Both the position numbers and the translations under genes were made by a program. From NCBI GenBank assembly GCA_023391535.1, contig JAEWAU010000043.1:1-13284 (forward strand): DNA of 13,284 bases, given 5' to 3'. Below are positions 1 through 5,805 of the stretch, one piece after another. The DNA comes from Bacillota bacterium. GTDB taxonomy: Bacteria; Bacillota; Clostridia; Oscillospirales; Ethanoligenentaceae. Position 1 is the stretch's first letter. Each line of letters opens with the position of its first letter. A model generated the notes under the pieces. The model was not told the origin of the DNA, searched no databases, and was given only the letters and a program-made list of their open reading frames with translations.

Positions 1-43
1 CATCGTATGCGTTTTGCAACACCCGGCCCGGAAAAAGCGGAAG

Positions 44-448
44 TCAGAGCAGCTCGTACACTACTACCCCGAACCCCATTGTCAGCGCGCCCAGAACGCG
101 CACGATCCAGACCGTGCGCCGGATTCCGATCCACTGGAAGCATTCCGGCGTTCCGAACGGAAAAAGGATGCTCACAAGCCCCATCAGGCCGAGGCCGCTG
201 CCCGCCATCAGCGAGGTCAGTCCGGCCGCCTTCCCGGTGGCCGAAAACAGGGAGCCTGCCAGCACCATGCTTGTGCTGAGTATGATGCCGATCCAGAACA
301 GCGGAAGCGTGCGGTCCACAAACCCGTAAAAACGGCGCGTGCGTTCGGCGCACGCGCCGCTGCAGCAGCTCACGACCTCCCGGTCCTTTCCCACAACGAT
401 CGGGTCGGGCACATCCATTGCCCTCCCGCAGTAACAGCAGTGCGTCAT
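44..448 (-). CDS. Small membrane protein with N-terminal Cys4 (TRASH/YHS-like) zinc motif, function unknown
   Basis: I do not recognise this 134-residue protein as a named family. Its N-terminus has C4-x2-C7 followed 21 residues later by C29-x3-C33, with extra cysteines at 5 and 28. This spacing, with a CSGAC stretch before a basic/aromatic segment, resembles the metal-binding knuckle of TRASH or YHS domains. Three hydrophobic stretches follow, at about 48-68, 77-98 and 112-132, so it is probably an integral membrane protein with a small metal-binding head. The ATG start is supported by a GGGAGG site ending 6 bases upstream. It begins 18 bases after the csrA stop, so it is probably co-transcribed with fliW and csrA. 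In Bacillus subtilis the flagellin gene hag occupies this place. A flagellar role is only inferred from position; metal sensing or handling is equally possible. The reading frame is sure, the function is not. Confidence 0.75.
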   Translation of the reverse strand: MTHCCYCGRAMDVPDPIVVGKDREVVSCCSGACAERTRRFYGFVDRTLPLFWIGIILSTSMVLAGSLFSATGKAAGLTSLMAGSGLGLMGLVSILFPFGTPECFQWIGIRRTVWIVRVLGALTMGFGVVVYELL

Positions 449-466
449 AACATCCCTCCCCGCGCG

Positions 467-712
467 TTACGGCTTCGGTTTCGCGCCGCCGGGCGCCAGG
501 GGCAGGCGCAGCGAGCCGAGGCTCACATCCGGGGAAGCCGCCTCCGCATTGGCGCTGCGCGCCGCTTCAATCAGCTCGCGGCGCAGCACGGGAATCTGCT
601 TGGGCGCGCTCACGCCCAGCTTGACCTTATCTCCCTGAATCTCGACAACCGTCACTTCGATATCCGGGCCGATCACAATGGATTCTCCGGCGCGGCGGGC
701 AAGTACCAGCAC
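467..712 (-). CDS. csrA: Carbon storage/flagellin translation regulator CsrA
   Basis: CsrA is a small dimeric RNA-binding protein. In flagellated Firmicutes it represses flagellin translation by binding GGA motifs over the ribosome binding site, and FliW relieves it. The N-terminus has the family signature: MLVLARRAGESIVIG, then beta strands ending in KLGVSAPK. Arg44, the main RNA-contacting residue in characterised CsrA proteins, is present, although the usual histidine at 43 is leucine. At 81 residues it is longer than the common 61-75, with a tail rich in Ala, Pro and Gly. Such C-terminal extensions are where FliW acts in Bacillus. The start is GTG, two bases after the fliW stop, with its Shine-Dalgarno site spanning the end of fliW, which suggests translational coupling. 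Adjacency to fliW makes the call firm. Confidence 0.95.
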   Translation of the reverse strand: MLVLARRAGESIVIGPDIEVTVVEIQGDKVKLGVSAPKQIPVLRRELIEAARSANAEAASPDVSLGSLRLPLAPGGAKPKP

Positions 713-714
713 GC

Positions 715-1137
715 TTACCCCTCCTTATGCAGGTAAAACCGGAGGGGGTAATTCTCCTCCAAAATCGCCTGCGCCGCAATGTTGTCTTTCCCGTTGATGA
801 CGATGGGGCACTTGAGGTTGACGTAGATTTCCCGCGCGCCCGCCGTTACGGTGGTGATGGCAAGCAAGCGCAGGCTGCTTTCCTCCTGCAGCGAGATGAG
901 CGCGGCCACTTCCGCCGCCGGCACGCGGTACCCTTCGGCGATGAGGTGCGGGTCGGTCACCACGAAGCGGGGGTCGGGGCTGTCGGCACACTGAAGCCAG
1001 AAAAAAGGAGAGTCGGCTCCGCCCGGAAGCAGCACGAAATTCCGCGCTCCTTCGAACCCATAAAGCCCCTGCGGAAATCGGATCACGTCCTTTTCATCCA
1101 CTTCGATGTCGCCGTGTTCTTTTGTATGAACGATCAT
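715..1137 (-). CDS. fliW: Flagellar assembly factor FliW
   Basis: FliW binds either flagellin or CsrA in the cytoplasm. When flagellin is exported, freed FliW sequesters CsrA and flagellin translation resumes. The 140-residue protein has the family features: an N-terminal HGDIEVDEKDVIRFPQGLYG stretch, a DPHLIAEGY segment, and a C-terminal NLKCPIVIN motif followed by NYPLRFYL. Length fits the family (about 140-150). I chose the ATG at 1137, giving MIVHTKEHG, because GGGAG ends 5 bases before it. A TTG four codons upstream lies at or beyond that site and is unlikely. The gene is followed by csrA with a 2-base gap. Upstream is a 195-base leader containing a long imperfect inverted repeat next to the ribosome binding site, which may control it. 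Confidence 0.95.
   Translation of the reverse strand: MIVHTKEHGDIEVDEKDVIRFPQGLYGFEGARNFVLLPGGADSPFFWLQCADSPDPRFVVTDPHLIAEGYRVPAAEVAALISLQEESSLRLLAITTVTAGAREIYVNLKCPIVINGKDNIAAQAILEENYPLRFYLHKEG
720..726 (-). promoter_or_regulatory. csrA ribosome binding site spanning the fliW end
   Basis: AAGGAGG on the minus strand lies 7 bases before the csrA GTG start at 712 and within the last codons of fliW. It decides the GTG as the start and implies that csrA translation is coupled to ribosomes finishing fliW. Confidence 0.8.
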
Positions 1138-1149
1138 ATTTTCTCCCAA

Positions 1150-1250
1150 ATACGAATTTACGGTTAAAAAGCCGATAAAATTCCCGGCAAAAGTTTTTCA
1201 CTGTGGGTTTTGCTCCGAATTTTATCCGTCGTTTTATTGGAGATTCGTAT
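1150..1250. repeat. 43-base imperfect inverted repeat in the fliW leader
   Basis: Positions 1150-1192 and 1208-1250 are inverted copies of each other, matching at about 31 of 43 bases by my hand alignment, around a 15-base spacer (1193-1207). The outer eight bases (ATACGAAT) and the inner ATAAAATTC and GCAAAA blocks match exactly. The arm nearest fliW ends 2 bases before the GGGAG ribosome binding site. The plus-strand arm contains GCCGATAA (1171-1178), an exact sigma-28 -10 box, and the matching minus-strand position in the other arm reads ACGGATAA. Neither has a good -35 at 15 bases. It could be an RNA hairpin controlling fliW, a pair of inverted promoter-like sites, or an operator. The region is AT-rich in a GC-rich window. 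Confidence 0.7.
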
Positions 1251-1271
1251 AAAGCATTTCCGGTTCCGTTC

Positions 1272-1303
1272 GGGAAATTCCCCGGGGCTCCCCGCCGCGG
1301 CGG
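1272..1303. repeat. Cluster of GC-rich palindromes between yviE and fliW
   Basis: Three short perfect palindromes lie close together: GGGAAATTCCC (1272-1282), CCCCGGGG (1280-1287) and CCGCCGCGGCGG (1292-1303). None is followed by a U-run in the direction of transcription, so this is not a standard intrinsic terminator. It may slow RNA polymerase or stabilise the 3' end of the upstream message. Confidence 0.5.
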
Positions 1304-1332
1304 CGCAAGCAAAAGGGCGGGATCATACCCTC

Positions 1333-1938
1333 CTAGGCCTTTACATCCAGAGCGTGCGGCAGCGTATTGGTATCGCCCACATACTGGATGTTGATGGAAG
1401 GCTCCTGCGCCATCCGGTAGCTGATGCTCCCCTGCTGCTCAAGGCTGACATCCGCGGTTTCGGTGGTCTGCCAATCCACCTGGAGCTGGGAAGGCTCATA
1501 GTCCGCGCTGAGCTGATTCGGAACCCACGTGATGGTGGGGCGCACGGAGGGAATGAATGTGAGCTGCGGCTCCGGGCTCACCCCCAGCTGCTCGAATTTT
1601 GCCCTGGCCTGTTCCTGCGCCACCGGCTCGCGCGGCCCGGCCTCGAGGGCCTGCCACACCGCAAGCGTCGCGTCGTGGGCGCCCTCCCGCATTCCGTCCA
1701 GCCCCTGCTGCGCATATTCCTCCGTCAGCTGGGTGATTGTTTTGTGCCCCTCCTCCGCAAAACAGGCGCTGCTGTCGATTTCACAGCGGATGTCCGTGCT
1801 GTGAATGGAGAGGGAGGCGGGCGTATGCTCAATATCGAGCTGCGCGGGAAGATAGTGGTCGCGCATCACGGGAGCGACGCTCGAAAACGCAAGCTGCGCG
1901 CGCGTGGTGGTGATGTTCAGCACATTGTTCTGAATCAC
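1333..1938 (-). CDS. yviE: YviE-like protein, DUF6470 family
   Basis: This 201-residue protein lies between flgL and fliW, exactly where Bacillus subtilis has yviE. It shows the pattern I associate with DUF6470: an N-terminal strand-rich segment, a central helical part (EEYAQQGLDGMREGAHD), then alternating polar strand segments with FIPSVRPTITW and a final PSINIQYVGD. No signal peptide or membrane segment is visible, so it is probably cytoplasmic. The molecular role of the family is not established; position suggests a late flagellar accessory protein. The start is GTG, chosen because GGAGGT ends 6 bases upstream and it begins 18 bases after the flgL stop. The symbol is given by position and resemblance. 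Confidence 0.85.
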   Translation of the reverse strand: MIQNNVLNITTTRAQLAFSSVAPVMRDHYLPAQLDIEHTPASLSIHSTDIRCEIDSSACFAEEGHKTITQLTEEYAQQGLDGMREGAHDATLAVWQALEAGPREPVAQEQARAKFEQLGVSPEPQLTFIPSVRPTITWVPNQLSADYEPSQLQVDWQTTETADVSLEQQGSISYRMAQEPSINIQYVGDTNTLPHALDVKA

Positions 1939-1944
1939 GGCCGC

Positions 1945-1950
1945 ACCTCC
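1945..1950 (-). promoter_or_regulatory. yviE ribosome binding site fixing a GTG start
   Basis: GGAGGT on the minus strand lies 6 bases before the GTG at 1938, in the short gap after the flgL stop. It supports the GTG over the later in-frame GTG at codon 6. Confidence 0.75.
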
Positions 1951-1956
1951 GCCGCT

Positions 1957-2988
1957 TTATTTCAGGAAATCGATGAGCGATTCCTGCAATGCGCTGGATG
2001 TCACCGAAAGGGACGCTTTGTATACCGTCATGCTCATGGTGTAATTCATGGAGGCGGTGGCCGAATCCACATCCATCGCGTCGGAAAGCCGCGTGACGAT
2101 ATTGGTTTTGTTGGCCGTAAGGGTATTCGACACGAACGTGAGCATGTTGCTCTTTTCGCCGATGCTGACGGTGACGTTGGACACGGCGTCCTCCGCCTTC
2201 GACACCGTGGAAAGGCAGCTCGCCGCGGCGGAATTATCCCCGCTCTGGAGCTTCGAAATGGTCGTTGTCAGTGCATCCACGACGTTGAACGCCTGCCCGG
2301 AGGCCGTGTAGCCCGCCACCATGGCGTTTAAGCCCGACGTGGCGGCCTCGAAATACGTGCCGGGGAGCATCTGGCCGCTCGCGGAGATCTTGAGCCCCAG
2401 GCCGAGATCGATGGCGTTGGAAAGGGTGGCCCCCGAAATGGTGCTCTGCCCCGAAGTGGCCGTGGCCGGGTTCACGAGGTCGCTCACGAGCTGGTAGCCC
2501 GCGCCGTTCTTTCCCGTATAGTCGAAATACGCGAGCTGGCCGCTGATGAGGGTGAACGGCGCCGACTGATCGGTGCCCTGCCCGAAAATATAGCGCCCGC
2601 TGTAGGTGGAGTTGAGCGTGGTCATCAGCTGCTGCTGGAGCTGCGAAAGCTCCGTGGCGTTATTCGAGCCGTCGGAGCCGCTGTTGGTGCCGTTGGACGC
2701 CTCGGTGAGCTTTTCCTGCACGGTTTTCAGGGTATCGGTAAGCTCGCCCAGCGTGGTTTCGGTGGCCTGCAGCCAGGAACCCGTGCTGGTGGCGCTCTCC
2801 TGATACTGCTCGTTGCGCACGTATTCGTGGCAGCTTTCCAGCGTCTGCATGGCGGACACGGGGTCGTCCGATGCGCGCGCAAATTTCATGCCGGAGGCGA
2901 CCTGGTCGGAATACTTCTGCACGTCGCCCATCTTGTCTTCGAGGATTCCCGTGTAGTTTTTGAACATCATGCTCGTTGAAATGCGCAT
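1957..2988 (-). CDS. flgL: Flagellar hook-associated protein 3 (FlgL)
   Basis: FlgL forms the second ring of the hook-filament junction, between FlgK and the first flagellin. The 343-residue protein has the flagellin-like N-terminal helix (MRISTSMMFKNYTGILED followed by SDQVASGMKFARASDDPVSA, about residues 1-46). A conserved SGRYIFGQGTDQSAPF segment follows in the middle. It ends in a flagellin-like C-terminal helix closing with SALQESLIDFLK. Both ends would pack into the D0/D1 core. Length is within the usual 300-500. No signal peptide is present, as expected for type III export. The ATG has GGAGGT ending 6 bases upstream. It follows flgK by 38 bases and should be driven by the sigma-28 promoter before flgM. 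FlgN is the expected export chaperone. Confidence 0.96.
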   Translation of the reverse strand: MRISTSMMFKNYTGILEDKMGDVQKYSDQVASGMKFARASDDPVSAMQTLESCHEYVRNEQYQESATSTGSWLQATETTLGELTDTLKTVQEKLTEASNGTNSGSDGSNNATELSQLQQQLMTTLNSTYSGRYIFGQGTDQSAPFTLISGQLAYFDYTGKNGAGYQLVSDLVNPATATSGQSTISGATLSNAIDLGLGLKISASGQMLPGTYFEAATSGLNAMVAGYTASGQAFNVVDALTTTISKLQSGDNSAAASCLSTVSKAEDAVSNVTVSIGEKSNMLTFVSNTLTANKTNIVTRLSDAMDVDSATASMNYTMSMTVYKASLSVTSSALQESLIDFLK

Positions 2989-3026
2989 ACAAACCTCCGT
3001 TTCCTGACGCGCCGGAAAACGCCGCT

Positions 3027-4790
3027 TTACGAAAGGCCGACCGTTCCGGTGCCGTTGATCAGCTTATCGAGCATCTCGTCGATGGTGGTGATGACCCTGG
3101 CGTTCGCGTTGTAGGCCTGCTGATATTTGATGATGTTGACGGCTTCGTCGTCGGTGGAGACACTCGAAACCGATTCGCGTTCGTTCTCGATGTTTTCCAC
3201 GTTGGTCTGGCTCCAATCCGCCTTGGTGGAGGCGTTGCTCACGGCGCTGGCCAGATCCGTGGTGAAGGTATCGGCGTAGCTGCTGATCGAGCCGGCATAC
3301 GTGGCGGACGATCTCGTATAGGAGACGGCGTTTGCGCTGTCCACCGAAACGGCCGTGAGGGTGCTGGTCTGCACGGTGCCCGTCTTGTTCTGCAGGGCGT
3401 TTACATAGCTCTGGAAATAGGCGCTGCTGCTCGTGCCCGTGTAGTTGCTCAGAAACAGGCTGGGGGCGCCGCTCCACCCGTCGCTGACGCGGATGGAGCT
3501 CGCCACCTTCATCAGGCCCGTGATCGTGGTGCCGGAGGTGACGGCGGTCATCGTGCCCGCGGAATCGCCCTGCGGCGAAACGGCCGTGATATTTCCGTTT
3601 GTGTCGGTATTGCCGGCGTAGGTGAGAAACAGCGTGCCGGAGGTGGGCATGGAAGAGGTGTCGAACGCCGCGCCGCCCGCGTTGTTGAAGGTGTTGTAAA
3701 GCCCCGACGCGAACGATTCGAGCTTCTGCATCATATAAACGAGGCCGACGCTGCCGCTCTTGCCGTCCGCAACGTCGTCGCTGCCGCTGCCGTCGCCGTC
3801 GATCACGTTGAGGTAGGCCTTCACGAGCCCACCCTGCACCTTTGCCACGCCGGTGGGCGTGGTGACGCCCGCGGTGCCGGTGACGTCCTTGCCGTTCACG
3901 TCCGTGGTGACGCCCTTCCATTCGAGCGCCGTGTAGCCCGTGGTCGTATCGGTATAGAGGGCGAATTTGTTGGCGTTGTTCTGCGAATCCACCAGATAAT
4001 CGCCGCTGCCCGAAAGCTTTACGGAAACCATGCCGTTGCTCTGCTCGGTCGCGCTGATATCCACATAGCCCGAAAGCTGGTCGAGCAGGTTGTTCCGGGA
4101 ATCGCGCAGGTCGCTTGCCTCCTGCCCGGTACCGCTCTCGTAGGCGGAAATCTGGGTGTTGAGCTGCTGGATGTTGGAAATGATCTGGTTGATGCCCCCG
4201 TCGTTGGCGCCGTTCGAGGTATCCCCCGTTCCGCCGCTTACGATGATGTTGAGATCTTGAATCGAGGAATTGAGCGTATTGCTCAGCTCTGTCGACTCGG
4301 TGCGGATGCTTTGGGTGAGCAGATCCGCGCCGCTTTCCACGGTTTGGGAAATCGAAGCGTCGGTAGGCGAATTTTCGTAGTTGGTGATGTTGCCGATAAG
4401 GCTGTCGAGCTGCCCGCTGAGGCCCGTCAGCTTATTTGTGGTAGCGGTGCTCCCGCTGATCTCCGTAAAGTAATCCTCCACCGAAGTCAGCTGGCTCGCC
4501 ATGCCGTTATAGAGATTGTACTGCGCGTTCTGGGCGCGGTAGTTGACATCGAGGAAGCTGTTGCGGATCTGGTACACGCTCTTGATGGAAACGCCCTGCC
4601 CCACGGCGGCCGTTGTGGGCGCGATCTGATATTGGCCGGTATCGGCCGATTTGGCCACGGGGTCGAGCGCCTTGCGGGAATACCCCGTGGTGTTCGCGTT
4701 GGCGACGTTGTCGCTCGTCACATTCAGGCCGAGCTGGGCGGCTGTTAGCCCCGAGCGCGCCGTTTCGAGCATTCCTAATGTGTTTGGCAT
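3027..4790 (-). CDS. flgK: Flagellar hook-associated protein 1 (FlgK)
   Basis: FlgK is the first junction protein, joining the hook to FlgL. The 587-residue protein has the rod/hook-family N-terminus (LETARSGLTAAQLGLNVTSD, then NVANANTTGYSR, residues about 8-39) and the matching C-terminal helix (DEAVNIIKYQQAYNANARVI, then TTIDEMLDKLI). A long, variable, Ser/Thr/Gly-rich middle lies between them. An ESGTGQEASDLRDSRNNLLD-like stretch ending in QLSGYVDI, typical of FlgK, lies in the N-terminal third. Length is normal (about 450-650). ATG at 4790 follows a GGAAAGG site 11 bases upstream, slightly far but the only good one. It comes 42 bases after flgN and precedes flgL, so it shares the sigma-28-driven operon. 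Confidence 0.96.
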   Translation of the reverse strand: MPNTLGMLETARSGLTAAQLGLNVTSDNVANANTTGYSRKALDPVAKSADTGQYQIAPTTAAVGQGVSIKSVYQIRNSFLDVNYRAQNAQYNLYNGMASQLTSVEDYFTEISGSTATTNKLTGLSGQLDSLIGNITNYENSPTDASISQTVESGADLLTQSIRTESTELSNTLNSSIQDLNIIVSGGTGDTSNGANDGGINQIISNIQQLNTQISAYESGTGQEASDLRDSRNNLLDQLSGYVDISATEQSNGMVSVKLSGSGDYLVDSQNNANKFALYTDTTTGYTALEWKGVTTDVNGKDVTGTAGVTTPTGVAKVQGGLVKAYLNVIDGDGSGSDDVADGKSGSVGLVYMMQKLESFASGLYNTFNNAGGAAFDTSSMPTSGTLFLTYAGNTDTNGNITAVSPQGDSAGTMTAVTSGTTITGLMKVASSIRVSDGWSGAPSLFLSNYTGTSSSAYFQSYVNALQNKTGTVQTSTLTAVSVDSANAVSYTRSSATYAGSISSYADTFTTDLASAVSNASTKADWSQTNVENIENERESVSSVSTDDEAVNIIKYQQAYNANARVITTIDEMLDKLINGTGTVGLS

Positions 4791-4832
4791 AAACGCGCGA
4801 TCCTTTCCTGCGGCACCGCGGCGGGCGCCATG

Positions 4833-5294
4833 CTATACCCTGCGGTTGTAAAGCCCTGCGGCGCCGTCTTGCGCGGGGCTGCCGCTCCTGCCGTAAACCG
4901 GCACCGTGAACTGGGAGCGCAGCTTGCCGTACAGCTCCACGCGCGAGCGCGTCAGCTCCAGATTGTGAAGATTGCGCTCCCGCACGCGGGTGGCCAGTTC
5001 AAACAGCGCGCTCCGCTGCGCCTCCAGAAGAGGCCGGAACGCCTCCTGCGCCCGGCTTGCCACCGCGCGCATCGTAAGGCCCTCAAAGCCGTTTTGCCGG
5101 AGCAGCTCCAGCCGCACGGCTTCCTGCCCCTGCAGCTCCAGAGAAAGCGGCTGCTCGCGCTCGAGCAGCGCGCCGATCTCTTCCACCTTGCCGTGAGCCA
5201 GAAGGTCGGTTTTACGCTCGGCGCATTCCGCGAGCCCGCTCAGAAGTTCTTCTTCTTTTTTAAGCACCTGCGTCAGTTCCTGTTCCCAAATCAT
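4833..5294 (-). CDS. flgN: Flagellar export chaperone FlgN
   Basis: FlgN binds the C-terminal ends of FlgK and FlgL and brings them to the export machinery. The 153-residue protein is mostly charged alpha helix (for example QELTQVLKKEEELLSGLAEC and later ELATRVRERNLHNLELTRSR), as in the family, with no membrane segment. Sequence similarity in FlgN is low, so the call leans on helical character, length and position between flgM and flgK, which is the Bacillus order. I start it at ATG 5294, since AAAGGG lies 7 bases upstream. A TTG two codons earlier at 5300 overlaps the flgM stop but would sit only about one base from that site. The small gap to flgM suggests coupled translation. Confidence 0.88.
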   Translation of the reverse strand: MIWEQELTQVLKKEEELLSGLAECAERKTDLLAHGKVEEIGALLEREQPLSLELQGQEAVRLELLRQNGFEGLTMRAVASRAQEAFRPLLEAQRSALFELATRVRERNLHNLELTRSRVELYGKLRSQFTVPVYGRSGSPAQDGAAGLYNRRV

Positions 5295-5296
5295 CG

Positions 5297-5632
5297 TCAA
5301 ACCCTTTTATCCAGACGGCCGCCCACAATGCTGCGGGCGATCTCCGAAGCCGGCACGGAATATGTGCCGCCGCGAACCTGATCGCGCAGCTGTTCCAGGC
5401 GCGCGGCGCGGCCCGGCTCCGCGGCGGTAAGGCCCGCTTTCTGCGCAAGCGCGCGCGCCTGCGTCACATCCGAGCCCTGCTGCGAAATCTCCACGCGAAC
5501 CGCATCCCCTGCTCCCGTTTCGGAGGGTTCGCCGGCGGATGCCGCTTTCGCCGCCGCGGCGTTTTTGCCGTACGCGGCGCCTGCCATCTGCGATTTATAA
5601 AGATCCTGGGGGCTTAAGCCATTGATGGTCAT
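5297..5632 (-). CDS. flgM: Anti-sigma-28 factor FlgM
   Basis: FlgM binds sigma-28 (FliA) and blocks late flagellar transcription until it is exported through the finished hook-basal body. The 111-residue protein has a low-complexity, probably disordered N-terminal half. Its C-terminal half carries the sigma-binding pattern: RAARLEQLRDQVRGGTYSVP, then EIARSIVGG (about residues 75-105). This matches the family's LK..I..G.Y.V...IA..I pattern. It is slightly longer than the usual 85-100. The ATG is preceded by a purine-rich GGGGAGCGGGGA stretch. A strong sigma-28 promoter begins about 94 bases upstream, so flgM is likely expressed under its own target, giving feedback. The expected partner gene fliA lies about 2 kb upstream in this window. 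Confidence 0.94.
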   Translation of the reverse strand: MTINGLSPQDLYKSQMAGAAYGKNAAAAKAASAGEPSETGAGDAVRVEISQQGSDVTQARALAQKAGLTAAEPGRAARLEQLRDQVRGGTYSVPASEIARSIVGGRLDKRV

Positions 5633-5725
5633 GTTTTCCCCGCTCCCCGTCTTTTCGTTTTCATCTTTCCGTTTTTCCGGCGGCGTTTCCCGGCGAAAAG
5701 CGCAGGGAAAACCGCTTCTATTTTA

Positions 5726-5752
5726 TTATCGTCCGCGCGCGCGGAATCTTTA
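5726..5752 (-). promoter_or_regulatory. Sigma-28 (FliA/SigD-type) promoter of the flgM operon
   Basis: On the minus strand, TAAA (5752-5749), a 15-base spacer, then GACGATAA (5733-5726). The sigma-28 consensus is TAAA-N15-GCCGATAA, so the -35, spacing and 7 of 8 bases of the -10 agree. It lies in the 173-base gap between flgG and flgM and points at flgM, with transcription expected to begin near 5719. The spacer holds a perfect CCGCGCGCGCGG palindrome (5733-5744). Confidence 0.85.
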
Positions 5753-5760
5753 AGGCAATC

Positions 5761-5794
5761 TGCGGGACGTTCCCGCCTGCGGGACGTTCCCGCC
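5761..5794. repeat. Two tandem 17-base palindromic repeats after flgG
   Basis: The unit TGCGGGACGTTCCCGCC occurs twice in perfect tandem (5761-5777 and 5778-5794). Each copy contains the inverted repeat GCGGGA-CGT-TCCCGC, which can form a 6-bp hairpin with a 3-base loop. They start 11 bases past the flgG stop and end just before the flgM promoter. No U-run follows, so they are not a classic terminator. They may act as paired hairpins at the end of the flgG message or as protein-binding sites near the promoter. Confidence 0.85.
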
Positions 5795-5804
5795 CGCGCG
5801 CGGG
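5793..5804. repeat. GC palindrome abutting the flgG stop
   Basis: CCCGCGCGCGGG is a perfect 12-base palindrome one base after the flgG stop codon and overlapping the end of the tandem 17-base repeats. Together they form a run of three potential stem structures. Confidence 0.6.
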
Positions 5805-5805
5805 A

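Noticed and set aside
1..43. A possible terminator or further gene after the 134-residue ORF
   Set aside because: Only 43 bases remain, with no clear stem followed by a U-run and no start codon with a ribosome binding site in the transcription direction.
1210..2331. A 373-codon open frame on the plus strand opposite yviE and part of flgL
   Set aside because: It lies antisense to yviE and flgL, begins inside the inverted repeat of the fliW leader, and shows no family motif.
4394..4401. GCCGATAA on the plus strand inside flgK, resembling a sigma-28 -10 box
   Set aside because: There is no TAAA at the right distance and it would drive antisense RNA within a coding region; an 8-base match is expected by chance at this scale.
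2976..4748. A 590-codon open frame on the plus strand opposite flgK
   Set aside because: It is the antisense shadow of flgK with biased Gly/Arg/Ala/Val composition and no plausible promoter or family signature.
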